From an uncultured Lachnospiraceae bacterium (GTDB lineage: Bacteria > Bacillota > Clostridia > Lachnospirales > Lachnospiraceae): a stretch of 64,000 nt of DNA. Positions 15,855 through 23,954 of the stretch are shown in pieces. The notes beneath the pieces were generated by a model. The model had not been told where the DNA came from. It searched no databases and saw only the letters and a list, made by a program, of their open reading frames with translations. The stretch lies in assembly GCA_947588845.1 (NCBI GenBank), contig CANQAR010000003.1, forward strand, positions 43,080-107,079, given 5' to 3'. The position numbers and the translations under genes are program-made. Position 1 is the first letter of the stretch. Each line of letters begins with the position of its first letter.

Positions 15855-16517
15855 GTGAAGCACATCTTAAAGAAAAATCAAATCATCATCACGACACTGG
15901 CGATTATGATCGCAATCGCGGGGTACCTGAACTATTCCGGGAGAATACTGAATGAGGAAGTGGACATGGTCAGCACGGACGATAATCTGGTGCTGGTGAC
16001 GGACGGAGAGATACAGGAAAATACATATGTGGATACCACTGCGGACATTGTCAGCATGGATCAGGATCTGGAAGATGATCTCACAGCCTCCGCTCAGGAT
16101 CAGGAGAACAGCGGAACGGCAGTTGGGGAGGCCGTGCTGGCGAGCGCAAGGGCCGGCGACAACCTGATTGCGGCGGCCAAGCTGAACCGGGAGCAGGTGC
16201 GGGCAAAAAGCAAGGAGACGCTGCTTGAGGTGATCAACAACACGAACATTGAGGAAGCACAGAAACAGGACGCGATTGCGGCCATGACAAATATGGCGCA
16301 GATTGCGGAGCGGGAAGCGGCGGCCGAGCTTCTGCTGGAAGCGAAAGGCTTTGAGGACTGCGTGGTCAGCATCACGGACGGAACTGCGGATGTCGTGATC
16401 AATGAAGCGGAGATCGATGACGCGAAGCGGGCGCAGATCGAGGACATTGTCACGAGAAAGACGGAGATCGCCGGAGAGAATATTGTGATCACGCCGCGGG
16501 ACACTGTGGCAGAGTAG
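15855..16517 (+). CDS. spoIIIAH: SpoIIIAH, SpoIIQ-interacting channel protein
   Basis: 220 residues from a GTG start at 15855, preceded by AAGGAGGATAAG. One N-terminal membrane helix (ITTLAIMIAIAGYLNYSGRI), a variable linker, and the YscJ/FliF-like C-terminal domain (about residues 110-216) with ETLLEVINNTNIEEAQKQDA and EAKGFEDCVVSITDG, both typical. It meets SpoIIQ from the forespore across the intermembrane space. No spoIIQ is present in the window. Last gene of the eight-gene operon. Confidence 0.96.
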   Translation: MKHILKKNQIIITTLAIMIAIAGYLNYSGRILNEEVDMVSTDDNLVLVTDGEIQENTYVDTTADIVSMDQDLEDDLTASAQDQENSGTAVGEAVLASARAGDNLIAAAKLNREQVRAKSKETLLEVINNTNIEEAQKQDAIAAMTNMAQIAEREAAAELLLEAKGFEDCVVSITDGTADVVINEAEIDDAKRAQIEDIVTRKTEIAGENIVITPRDTVAE

Positions 16518-16548
16518 GTATCCGCAGAGGAACATCATAGGGAAAATG

Positions 16549-16583
16549 GAAAACCAGCTTCTTGTTCGGAGGGGCTGGTTTTT
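16549..16583 (+). terminator. Intrinsic terminator after spoIIIAH
   Basis: AAAACCAGC / GCTGGTTTTT with an interior loop, ending in a T-run, 32 bp after the spoIIIAH stop. Confidence 0.85.
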
Positions 16584-16629
16584 GCATGGTGTGCACATGG
16601 AAATTTATCAATTCTTTTGAAATAAGGAC

Positions 16630-16658
16630 TTGACAACAACGTTAGCATGTGCTAACTT
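16630..16658 (+). promoter_or_regulatory. Predicted promoter of the feo operon
   Basis: TTGACA (16630-16635) with TAACTT as a possible -10 at 16653-16658 (17-bp spacer); TTATAA at 16657 is an alternative at longer spacing. The first palindrome (16641-16656) lies between the two elements, where a bound repressor would block RNA polymerase. Confidence 0.6.
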
Positions 16659-16769
16659 ATAAGAGGTTAGAAAGTACTAACGAAGTCTGCGTACCGGCAG
16701 ATTATTTTTCAGACGAAAAGTTAGCATTTTCTAACTCTTATATTGGCATGCAGATTAGCAAATACTAAC
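16641..16769 (+). promoter_or_regulatory. Four 16-bp palindromic operators upstream of feo
   Basis: Four copies of a 16-bp palindrome with half-sites GTTAG and CTAAC: 16641-16656 (GTTAGCATGTGCTAAC), 16666-16681 (GTTAGAAAGTACTAAC), 16720-16735 (GTTAGCATTTTCTAAC) and 16754-16769 (ATTAGCAAATACTAAC). Consensus GTTAGnAnnTnCTAAC. The TTAG-n6-CTAA core resembles binding sites of DtxR/IdeR-type iron-dependent repressors rather than a Fur box, so iron-responsive repression is inferred. The fourth site lies just before the feoA ribosome binding site. No regulator gene of that family is in the window. Confidence 0.8.
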
Positions 16770-16784
16770 TAAAAGGAGGAACCC

Positions 16785-16997
16785 ATGATGCCTTTGATGA
16801 TGGCAGAAACCGGACAGGAAAATTCGATCAAAAAGGTTGGAGGAAAAACAGAAGTGAGGCAGTTTCTGGAGAATCTTGGATTCGTTCCGGGAGCGAAGGT
16901 GACAGTGGTTTCCGCGAATGGCGGGAATATCATTGTAAACATTAAGGAATCGCGGATTGCCATCAGCCGGGAGATGGCTGGCAAGATCATGGTATGA
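16785..16997 (+). CDS. feoA: FeoA-type ferrous iron transport accessory protein (first copy)
   Basis: 70 residues, start ATG 16785 after AAAAGGAGGA. It is a small SH3-like beta-barrel protein: GGKTEVRQFLENLGFVPGAK and VTVVSANGGNIIVNIKESRI fit FeoA, with the usual ending in which the residues AISREMAGKIMV close the barrel. FeoA proteins bind the cytoplasmic part of FeoB and modulate Fe2+ uptake. A second feoA follows 13 bp later; two tandem feoA genes before feoB are common in Clostridia. Confidence 0.93.
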   Translation: MMPLMMAETGQENSIKKVGGKTEVRQFLENLGFVPGAKVTVVSANGGNIIVNIKESRIAISREMAGKIMV

Positions 16998-17010
16998 GAG
17001 GAGAAGAAGT

Positions 17011-17232
17011 ATGGCAAGACTGAATTCGGTGGCGTGCGGGAAATCTGTGCGCGTCACGAAAATCAACGGAACCGGCGCGGTAAAGCGCAGGATCATGGAC
17101 ATGGGGATCACAAAAGGCGTTGACATCTATGTCCGCAAAGTAGCCCCGCTTGGAGATCCGGTGGAAGTAACGGTCAGAGGCTATGAGCTTTCTCTGCGGA
17201 AAGCGGATGCCGAGATGATAGAGACAGAGTGA
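17011..17232 (+). CDS. feoA: FeoA-type ferrous iron transport accessory protein (second copy)
   Basis: 73 residues, start ATG 17011 after GAGAGGAGAAGA. The sequence shows the FeoA pattern more clearly than the first copy: ITKINGTGAVKRRIMDMGI-like TKINGTGAVKRRIMDMGITK and PLGDPVEVTVRGYELSLRKA. It probably forms a hetero-complex with the first FeoA and FeoB; that is inference. It lies 86 bp before feoB. Confidence 0.95.
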   Translation: MARLNSVACGKSVRVTKINGTGAVKRRIMDMGITKGVDIYVRKVAPLGDPVEVTVRGYELSLRKADAEMIETE

Positions 17233-17255
17233 AGATGCGAGGAAGCGCGGATTAT

Positions 17256-17293
17256 CCCGCGGCTTTCGTCCATGATGCTGCCCGTTCTGCGGG
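17256..17293 (+). repeat. Dispersed mosaic repeat, partial copy
   Basis: GGCTTTCGTCCATGATGCTG followed by CCCGTTCTGCGGGC matches, with changes, the central part of the element at 11109-11192. It occupies the gap between the second feoA and feoB. Confidence 0.45.
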
Positions 17294-17318
17294 CACAGAG
17301 GTTAAGGAGGAGAGACCA

Positions 17319-19481
17319 ATGGCAGTTAAAATCGCACTTGCGGGAAACCCGAACTCCGGAAAGACGACGCTGTTCAACGCGCTGACAGGTTCCAATCAGT
17401 ACGTCGGGAACTGGCCGGGAGTTACGGTTGAAAAAAAAGAAGGAAAATTGAAGGAGCAGAAGGATGTCATCGTGACAGACCTTCCGGGTATCTACTCACT
17501 GTCCCCGTATACGCTTGAGGAAGTGGTGGCCAGGAATTATCTGATCGATGAGAAGCCGGACGCCATTCTGAATATTGTGGACGGGACGAATCTGGAGCGA
17601 AATTTGTACTTGACGACGCAGCTTGTGGAGCTTGGAATCCCGGTAGTCATGGCGGTCAACATGATGGATGTCGTGAAAAAGAAAGGCGACCGGATTGATA
17701 CGGAAAAGCTCGCGAAGACGCTGGGATGCGAGGTGTTTGAGATCTCCGCGCTGAAAGGCGAGGGCGTCATGCAGGCGGCATCTGCCGCGGTGCGGGCAGG
17801 TCAGAGCGGGAAGATCATGATCCCGCAGCACAGCTTTTCCGGAAGCGTCGAGCATGCGATCGCGCATATCGAGGAGCAGGTACTCCACAGCATGCCGGAG
17901 AAGGAGCAGCGCTGGTACGCGATCAAGCTGTTTGAGCGCGATGAGAAAATCCGGGCGAAGCTGGATATCGCCAGTTCGGATCTCGCGCATATCGAGGAGG
18001 ACATCAAGAGATGCGAGGAAGAACTGGACGACGATGCAGAGAGCATCATCACTTCCGAGCGCTATACATACATCGAGAGCGTGATTAAGAGCTGCTATCA
18101 TAAAAAGAGCGCGGGCGCGCTGACGACTTCCGATAAGATCGACCGGATTGTGACGAATCGTATTCTTGCGCTTCCGATTTTTGCGGTGGTTATGTTCATT
18201 GTATACTATATTTCCGTGACGACGGTCGGAACGATCGTGACAGACTGGACGAACGACGTTCTGTTTGGGGAGATCATTCCTCCGGCGATCGAGAGCTTCC
18301 TTGTGAGCGTGAACTGCGCGGGCTGGCTGCAGGGACTGATTCTTGACGGTATCGTGGCAGGCGTCGGCGCCGTGCTCGGTTTTGTGCCGCAGATGCTCGT
18401 GCTGTTCCTGTTCCTCGCCTTCCTTGAGGGCTGCGGCTACATGGCGCGCATCGCGTTCATCATGGACCGTATTTTCCGCAAATTCGGACTTTCCGGAAAA
18501 TCCTTCATCCCGATGCTGATCGGCACGGGCTGCGGTGTTCCGGGCGTCATGGCATCGAGAACGATCGAGAATGACCGTGACCGCAAGATGACGATTATGA
18601 CGACGACTTTTATCCCCTGCGGAGCGAAGCTCCCGATCATTGCCCTGATCGCGGGCGCGCTGTTCGGCGGCGCAGCCTGGGTAGCGCCGAGCGCTTACTT
18701 CGTGGGAATCGCGGCAATCATCATCTCCGGCATTATCCTGAAGAAGACGAAGATGTTCGCCGGCGATCCGGCTCCGTTCGTCATGGAGCTTCCGGCTTAC
18801 CATATGCCGACCGTGGGCTTCGTGCTCCGCAGCACCTGGGAGCGCGGCTGGTCCTTCATCAAGAAAGCCGGGACGATCATTCTGCTTTCCACAATCTTTG
18901 TATGGTTCACGTCCAACTTCGGCTGGGCAGACGGAAGTTTCGGCATGCTGGAAGGAGAACTGCAGGACGGTTCAATCCTCGCTTATATCGGACGCGCGTT
19001 CGCGTGGCTGTTCATCCCGCTTGGCTGGGGCGACTGGAAAGCGGCAGTGGCGGCGGTTACAGGCCTTGTCGCAAAGGAGAACGTGGTCGGTACTTTTGGT
19101 ATTCTCTATGGCTTTGGCGAGGTTGCCGAGGACGGACAGGAGATCTGGGGCACGCTGGCAGCCAGCATGACGATGGTTTCCGCTTATTCTTTCCTCGTAT
19201 TCAATCTGCTGTGTGCGCCGTGCTTCGCGGCAATCGGAGCGATCAAGAGAGAAATGAACAACGCAAAGTGGACGATCTTCGCGATCAGCTATCAGTGTGC
19301 ATTTGCATGGATTATTGCCCTGATCATCAATCAGTTCGGAAATCTGGCGATGGGCGGAGGATTTGGAGTCTGGACGCTTGTCGCGGCAGCGGCGGTCGTG
19401 TTCCTGCTCTACATGCTGTTCCGTCCTTACAAGGCAGATCAGGGAGCGGTCAGCTATTCCGGGAAGGCATACGCGCGCTAA
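17319..19481 (+). CDS. feoB: FeoB, ferrous iron transporter
   Basis: 720 residues; start ATG 17319 after AAGGAGGAGAG (an in-frame extension to 17229 runs through a repeat and has no ribosome binding site). The N-terminal GTPase domain has the P-loop AGNPNSGKTTLFNALTG, switch region NWPGVTVEKKEG, the DLPGIYSL motif and NMMDV. A helical GDP-dissociation-inhibitor domain follows. The membrane part holds two Gate domains with GCGVPGVMASRTIENDRDRK and TTTFIPCGAKLPIIAL. It imports Fe2+ under anaerobic conditions. The preceding operators suggest iron-dependent repression of the whole operon. Confidence 0.98.
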   Translation: MAVKIALAGNPNSGKTTLFNALTGSNQYVGNWPGVTVEKKEGKLKEQKDVIVTDLPGIYSLSPYTLEEVVARNYLIDEKPDAILNIVDGTNLERNLYLTTQLVELGIPVVMAVNMMDVVKKKGDRIDTEKLAKTLGCEVFEISALKGEGVMQAASAAVRAGQSGKIMIPQHSFSGSVEHAIAHIEEQVLHSMPEKEQRWYAIKLFERDEKIRAKLDIASSDLAHIEEDIKRCEEELDDDAESIITSERYTYIESVIKSCYHKKSAGALTTSDKIDRIVTNRILALPIFAVVMFIVYYISVTTVGTIVTDWTNDVLFGEIIPPAIESFLVSVNCAGWLQGLILDGIVAGVGAVLGFVPQMLVLFLFLAFLEGCGYMARIAFIMDRIFRKFGLSGKSFIPMLIGTGCGVPGVMASRTIENDRDRKMTIMTTTFIPCGAKLPIIALIAGALFGGAAWVAPSAYFVGIAAIIISGIILKKTKMFAGDPAPFVMELPAYHMPTVGFVLRSTWERGWSFIKKAGTIILLSTIFVWFTSNFGWADGSFGMLEGELQDGSILAYIGRAFAWLFIPLGWGDWKAAVAAVTGLVAKENVVGTFGILYGFGEVAEDGQEIWGTLAASMTMVSAYSFLVFNLLCAPCFAAIGAIKREMNNAKWTIFAISYQCAFAWIIALIINQFGNLAMGGGFGVWTLVAAAAVVFLLYMLFRPYKADQGAVSYSGKAYAR

Positions 19482-19494
19482 AGGAGGAAATCAT

Positions 19495-19683
19495 ATGTCA
19501 ACGGTGATTATCAGCCTGATTCTGATCGGGATCGTCGGATTGATCATCCGCACGATGTACCGCGATAAAAAAGCGGGAAAGAGAACCTGCGGTTATGGCT
19601 GTGCGGGCTGCGCCTCCGCGGGAGTCTGCTGCGGACACCAGCAGAAAAAGAGTGCAGTAAAAGAAAATGGACATCGTCCATAA
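19495..19683 (+). CDS. FeoB-associated Cys-rich membrane protein
   Basis: 62 residues, start ATG 19495 after AAAGGAGGAAA. One N-terminal membrane helix (VIISLILIGIVGLIIRTMY) is followed by a Lys-rich segment and a Cys cluster (CGYGCAGCASAGVCCGH). This is the layout of the small Cys-rich proteins found just after feoB in many Firmicutes; they may occupy the place of FeoC, possibly binding iron. The precise function is unproven. Thirteen bp after feoB, clearly the same operon. Confidence 0.9.
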   Translation: MSTVIISLILIGIVGLIIRTMYRDKKAGKRTCGYGCAGCASAGVCCGHQQKKSAVKENGHRP

Positions 19684-19723
19684 GAGGAATATAGATGCTC
19701 TGCGTGGGGCATTGTCAGACGGG

Positions 19724-19755
19724 AAAGGGATCTTCTGCCGGAGGGTCCCTTTTTG
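19724..19755 (+). terminator. Intrinsic terminator of the feo operon
   Basis: AAAGGGATC / GGTCCCTTTTT hairpin with a short loop and T-run. Confidence 0.75.
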
Positions 19756-19795
19756 CGTATTGTGGACCGTATATCAGAAAGAAGATGCGCAGACC

Positions 19796-19856
19796 TCGGG
19801 ATTTTCGCACAAAACGTGCGGAAATCACCTCGAGCTCAGCGAAGGTGTGAACTGAA
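19796..19856 (+). repeat. ACAAAACGTGCGG dispersed repeat, copy A
   Basis: About 60 bp beginning near CTCGGG and including ACAAAACGTGCGGAAATCAC, CTCGA and AGGTGTGAACTG. A closely matching copy lies in the opposite orientation at 48484-48546 between ptsH and ptsI. Both are intergenic. I see no coding potential that is shared apart from a chance open frame. Confidence 0.7.
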
Positions 19857-19960
19857 ATAATTTTTCACGGTGCTGCAAAAATCAAGTATGGACAGACGGC
19901 GGTCAACGGTGTATGATGATAAAAACTGCAGCGGCTTTGATTGCTAAGGAGGGCACACAG

Positions 19961-22024
19961 TTGGATCAGGAGCATTTAATCAGAGAAACGGCGGCCGGTT
20001 TTCTGCTTCCGGGCAGACTGAAGGAGATAACTGCCTATGGGAACGGACATATCAATGATACATACCGTCTTTCCTGTGAGACGGAGGACGGAGTGAAGCG
20101 CTATATCCTGCAGCGCATCAACAAAGACGTATTTACGGAACCGGAAAAGCTGATGGAGAATATCCTTGGGGTGACAGACTGGCTGAAGCAGAAGATTCTT
20201 GCCGAGGGCGGGGACCCTCTGCGGGAGACGCTGACGATGGTTCCGTGCCGTGAGGGCGGCTTTGTCCATCGGGACAGCAGGGGAGAGTACTGGCGCGTCT
20301 GCCTGTTCATCGAAGGAGCGTCCAGCTTCGAGCGTCCGGATGACCCGGAGGTATTTTATCAGAGCGCGGCTGCGGTCGGACGTTTTTTGCGTCAGCTTTC
20401 CGATTATCCGATCGAGAGTCTTTCAGAGACAATTCCGGATTTTCATAATACGGTCAAACGTTTTGAAGATTTTAAGAAGGCGGTCCGCGAAGATGTCTGC
20501 GGACGCGCGCAGGAAACGGCGGATGAGATTCAGTTCATCTGTGAAAGAGAATCTTTCATGCATACGCTCTGCGACCTGGAAGCGGCCGGTGTGCTTCCTG
20601 TCCGTGTGACGCACAATGATACGAAGCTGAACAATGTCCTGATCGACGACGAGACCGGAAAGGGTCTCTGTGTGATTGATCTCGATACCGTGATGCCCGG
20701 GCTTTCGGTGCTTGATTTCGGGGACGCGATCCGGTTTGGCGCGAGTACGGCCACGGAGGACGAGCCGGATCTGTCGAAGGTGCATTTTGATCTGGAGCTG
20801 TACCGGACATTTGTCCGGGGATTCGTGGAGGGCTGCGGCGGGGCGCTCACGGACGCGGAACTGGAGCATCTGCCGACCGGGGCGATCATGATCACACTTG
20901 AAAATGCGATGCGTTTTCTTGCGGATTATCTGGAGGGAGACCATTATTACAAGACGGACCGGGAGAAGCAGAATCTTGACCGGTGCCGGAATCATCTCCG
21001 GCTGGTAAAGGAGATGGAGGAGCATCTGGATGAGATGCGCGCCGCGGCAGAGTTTTTACGAAGAAAGAAAAATAAGGTATATGGAGGATCAGAAATGGAT
21101 ATTATTTGTATGGGAGAGATGCTGATTGATTTTACACCGGGCAAAGAGGAGCGCAGCTATACCTGCAATCCCGGCGGAGCGCCGGCGAACGCCTGCATCG
21201 CGATCGCAAGGAACGGCCTTGAGGCCGGGTTCCTCGGCAAACTCGGCAATGACGATTTTGGAAAACTGCTGAAGCAGACTCTTGAGAAGGACGGCGTGAA
21301 GGTACTCTGCCCCGAACTGACGGACGCGGCGGTGACAACTCTTGCATTTGTGACGCTGTACGAGGGCGGAGAACGTTCCTTTACATTTGTGCGCAAACCG
21401 GGCGCGGATATTCTTCTCGACAAGGACGATGTGTCCGAGGAGATGATTCAGAGCGTCCGCATGCTGCATGCAGGTTCTTTCGGCATGTCTGCGAATCCGA
21501 GCCGCGACGCGCATTTCCATGCAATGCAGCTTGCGAAAAAACATGAAAAGCTCGTCAGCTACGATGTAAATTACCGCAACATGATCTGGAGCTTTGAGGA
21601 TGCGAAGGCGGTTGTGGATCAGGTGCTTCCGTATGTGGATCTTCTGAAAGTTTCCGATGAGGAGCTGGATTTCGTCGGCGGCGAGGCAAACATTCCGGCT
21701 CTCATGAAAGAGAACGGCATCTCGGTTGTGATCGAGACGCTGGGTTCAAAAGGCGCGAAATACTTCTTTGACGGAAAAGAAGGAACCGTGGAGGGACACA
21801 AGGTAAATGCTGTCGACGCGACCGGCGCGGGCGACGCGTTCTGGGGAGGCTTCCTCTCCAAGCTGCTGATGTCGGGGATCACAAAGACGGCTGATCTGAA
21901 TGAGGATCTGATCCGGGCCGCTCTTGCCTACGGAAATGCTTCGGGCGGTCTCTGCGTCCAGAAGATGGGAGGAATTCCGGCACTTCCGACAAAATCAGAT
22001 ATCGAAATTTTTCTTGCGAAATAG
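19961..22024 (+). CDS. Fusion of NahK-like anomeric sugar kinase and PfkB-family (fructokinase-like) kinase
   Basis: 687 residues with a TTG start at 19961, chosen because AAGGAGGG lies 7 bp upstream; ATGs at 19913/19916 lack a site. Residues 1 to about 375 form an aminoglycoside-phosphotransferase-type kinase like N-acetylhexosamine 1-kinase: YGNGHINDTYRL, catalytic VTHNDTKLNNVLID and metal-binding VIDLDTVMPG. Residues 379-687 are a PfkB kinase: GGAPANACIAIARNG, GKLGNDDFG, and the active-site motif DATGAGDAFWGGF. At the boundary a complete ribosome binding site (GGAGGA, 21083-21088) and ATG (21095) remain, so the second kinase may also be made separately. An AAAAATAAG just upstream hints that the first gene's stop fell out of frame. 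Substrates are inferred, not shown. Confidence 0.85.
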   Translation: MDQEHLIRETAAGFLLPGRLKEITAYGNGHINDTYRLSCETEDGVKRYILQRINKDVFTEPEKLMENILGVTDWLKQKILAEGGDPLRETLTMVPCREGGFVHRDSRGEYWRVCLFIEGASSFERPDDPEVFYQSAAAVGRFLRQLSDYPIESLSETIPDFHNTVKRFEDFKKAVREDVCGRAQETADEIQFICERESFMHTLCDLEAAGVLPVRVTHNDTKLNNVLIDDETGKGLCVIDLDTVMPGLSVLDFGDAIRFGASTATEDEPDLSKVHFDLELYRTFVRGFVEGCGGALTDAELEHLPTGAIMITLENAMRFLADYLEGDHYYKTDREKQNLDRCRNHLRLVKEMEEHLDEMRAAAEFLRRKKNKVYGGSEMDIICMGEMLIDFTPGKEERSYTCNPGGAPANACIAIARNGLEAGFLGKLGNDDFGKLLKQTLEKDGVKVLCPELTDAAVTTLAFVTLYEGGERSFTFVRKPGADILLDKDDVSEEMIQSVRMLHAGSFGMSANPSRDAHFHAMQLAKKHEKLVSYDVNYRNMIWSFEDAKAVVDQVLPYVDLLKVSDEELDFVGGEANIPALMKENGISVVIETLGSKGAKYFFDGKEGTVEGHKVNAVDATGAGDAFWGGFLSKLLMSGITKTADLNEDLIRAALAYGNASGGLCVQKMGGIPALPTKSDIEIFLAK

Positions 22025-22059
22025 ACCTTAATTTATTTTGTCATTTTCTTGAAAAATAG

Positions 22060-22087
22060 TTGACGAAACCCGAAAGTATGGTATAAT
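22060..22087 (+). promoter_or_regulatory. Predicted promoter of rpsU
   Basis: TTGACG (22060-22065), 16-bp spacer, TATAAT (22082-22087). Confidence 0.75.
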
Positions 22088-22165
22088 TACTATCAGTGCA
22101 GTAAAAATACCCAGACAGTTGTATTATGCACAATCTACAACTGGAGGGAGGTTAGGTGTGAGAGT

Positions 22166-22342
22166 ATGTCGAATGTAATCGTAAAAGAAAACGAGACTTT
22201 GGACAGCGCTTTACGTCGTTTCAAAAGAAATTGCGCGAAGGCGGGTATCCAGCAGGAAATTCGTAAGAGAGAGCATTACGAGAAGCCGAGCGTAAGACGT
22301 AAAAAGAAATCAGAAGCTGCCCGCAAACGGAAGTATAACTAA
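22166..22342 (+). CDS. rpsU: Ribosomal protein S21
   Basis: 58 residues, a short gene easily missed. It begins [20 protein letters not shown], which is characteristic of bS21, continues with [20 protein letters not shown], and ends in the basic tail [14 protein letters not shown]21 sits on the small ribosomal subunit near the mRNA exit path. It is a single-gene unit with its own promoter and terminator. GGAGGGAGG lies about 15 bp upstream of the ATG, which is longer than usual. Confidence 0.95.
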   Translation: MSNVIVKENETLDSALRRFKRNCAKAGIQQEIRKREHYEKPSVRRKKKSEAARKRKYN

Positions 22343-22352
22343 GCTGTGCGTG

Positions 22353-22384
22353 AAATCCCTGGTCGTCCGATCAGGGATTTTTTA
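22353..22384 (+). terminator. Intrinsic terminator after rpsU
   Basis: AAATCCCTG / TCAGGGATTTTTT with a short loop; 11 bp after the stop codon. Confidence 0.9.
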
Positions 22385-22387
22385 CGT

Positions 22388-22585
22388 ATGAAAGCCCCGG
22401 ACGGCGGCCATCGACGGGCATGCTCGCATGCACCGGCGAATGGACATCGGACGGGCAAGACGATATGAGCAATACAGTGACACGAACGAATGTGAGTGGC
22501 ACGAATTGCGAATACCGGCGGCGATTGCGAGAGCTGCAAAGCAGCGGAGCAATCGGCTTTCATTCATTGTGGTGCTTGCGAGAAA
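22388..22585 (+). repeat. Dispersed mosaic repeat split by an insertion of about 140 bp
   Basis: GAAAGCCCCGGACGGCGGCC (22390 onward) and GGCTTTCATTCATTGTGGTG (22555 onward) match the two halves that are contiguous at 11109. Here they are separated by about 140 bp (22414-22551) that begin after ATCG and end before ATCG. The inserted stretch has no supported gene; small ORFs in it look random. Confidence 0.55.
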
Positions 22586-22604
22586 ACCGGGCATGTTTCG
22601 GAAA

Positions 22605-22649
22605 CGCCTGTAATATAGTGAATAATAAGCAGATTACAGGCGGTTTTTT
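22605..22649 (+). promoter_or_regulatory. Terminator-like hairpin abutting the dacF start codon
   Basis: CGCCTGTAAT (22605-22614) pairs with ATTACAGGCG (22633-22642), followed by G and six T up to 22649, so the hairpin with T-run ends exactly one base before the ATG at 22650. It may terminate upstream transcription or act as an attenuator. There is no separate ribosome binding site besides AGGCGG, which lies inside the 3' arm. Confidence 0.6.
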
Positions 22650-23861
22650 ATGGAAAAGTTATTGCAGAATCACCGAGGCAGCCGCATCCCGGCCCGAATC
22701 TTCAGAAGTGTCTCTGTCTGGCTGCTCGTGTTCTGGCTCGGAGCGGGACGGCTGCTTCCGGTCTGTGCGGAGGGGGAACCTGTCATCCAGACGCCGCACG
22801 CGGTGATCATGGAGGTCTCGACCGGACAGATACTGTACGAAAAAGGGGCGCAGGATAAGATACATCCCGCGAGCGTGACGAAGGTTATGACGCTGCTGCT
22901 GATCTTCGAGGCGCTTGAGGAGGGAAAGATCGCTCTGACAGATGAGGTGACGACGAGCGCGCACGCCAAATCCATGGGAGGTTCCCAGGTCTTTCTTGAA
23001 GAAGGGGAAAAACAGAGCGTCGAGACGCTGATCAAGTGTATCGTGATCGCCTCGGGAAATGACGCGGCAGTGACAATGGCGGAACATCTTGCCGGCACGG
23101 AGCAGGCATTTGTCGATCAGATGAATCAGGAGGCAGAGAGGCTTGGGATGACGAACACAAATTTTGTGGACTGCTGCGGACTGACGGATTCCGTGAATCA
23201 CTATACCTCCGCGGAGGATGTCGCGCTCATGTCGAGAGAACTGCTGTACCGTTTTCCGCAGGTAACGCAGTATTCGCATATCTGGATGGAGGATATCACT
23301 CATGTCACGGCAAAAGGCAGCAGCACATTTACGCTGACAAATACAAATAAGCTGCTGCGTTCATTCGACGGCTGCGACGGTCTGAAGACAGGAAGCACAA
23401 GTCTCGCGAAATACTGCCTGAGCGCGACGGCGCAGAGGAACGGGATTCGTCTGATCAGCGTGGTGATGACGGCGCCGGATACAAAGACGAGGTTTGCGGA
23501 TGCGGGAACGCTTCTGGGTTATGGTTTCTCAAAATGTTCTCTGTACGAGGATGAGGACATGGGTACGCCTCCCCCTGTCAAAGTGAAGGGAGCGGCCGAA
23601 GAGTATGCAGACCTGGTTTATGAGAGCGGATTCCGGTATCTGAGCACCACGGGGGAGGATTTTTCGAAAATCGAAAAGAAGCTGGAACTGAAAGAAGAAC
23701 TAGAAGCGCCGCTTGCGGCAGGAGAACAGGTCGGCGCGCTTGTCTATACGCTGAACGGAAAGGAAATCGGCCGCGTGGCCGCGGTAACAAAGAAAGAGGT
23801 GAAGAAGGCGGGCTACGCGGACTGCCTGGAGAAGATAATCGGGCAATGGATGATAGCCTGA
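22650..23861 (+). CDS. D-alanyl-D-alanine carboxypeptidase (DacF/PBP5 family)
   Basis: 403 residues. A signal peptide (hydrophobic residues 20-40) is followed by an S11 peptidase domain with the three penicillin-binding motifs: SVTK (Ser75-Lys78), SGN (135-137) and KTG (246-248). A C-terminal beta-sandwich domain (about 300-395) ends in a hydrophobic-poor tail with IIGQWM. It trims the terminal D-Ala from peptidoglycan stem peptides outside the membrane and would be sensitive to beta-lactams. In spore formers, homologues (DacF, DacB) act on cortex structure, but this copy may be vegetative. The start codon follows a T-run directly, with only a weak ribosome binding site. Confidence 0.93.
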   Translation: MEKLLQNHRGSRIPARIFRSVSVWLLVFWLGAGRLLPVCAEGEPVIQTPHAVIMEVSTGQILYEKGAQDKIHPASVTKVMTLLLIFEALEEGKIALTDEVTTSAHAKSMGGSQVFLEEGEKQSVETLIKCIVIASGNDAAVTMAEHLAGTEQAFVDQMNQEAERLGMTNTNFVDCCGLTDSVNHYTSAEDVALMSRELLYRFPQVTQYSHIWMEDITHVTAKGSSTFTLTNTNKLLRSFDGCDGLKTGSTSLAKYCLSATAQRNGIRLISVVMTAPDTKTRFADAGTLLGYGFSKCSLYEDEDMGTPPPVKVKGAAEEYADLVYESGFRYLSTTGEDFSKIEKKLELKEELEAPLAAGEQVGALVYTLNGKEIGRVAAVTKKEVKKAGYADCLEKIIGQWMIA

Positions 23862-23954
23862 AATGAAAAACAGTCTTTTCTTGTGTTCAGATTTATGATA
23901 GAATGAACGCAGCGAAGAAGAGGCAGAGACACATACGGAGAGGAGGAGACTGAC

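Noticed and set aside
17496..18803. 435-codon minus-strand ORF opposite feoB
   Set aside because: Mirror of the feoB codons; the product is rich in Arg/His with no known domain and no ribosome binding site.
22420..22613. Small overlapping ORFs in the split repeat
   Set aside because: They lie within a dispersed repeat, have no ribosome binding sites and no recognisable product.
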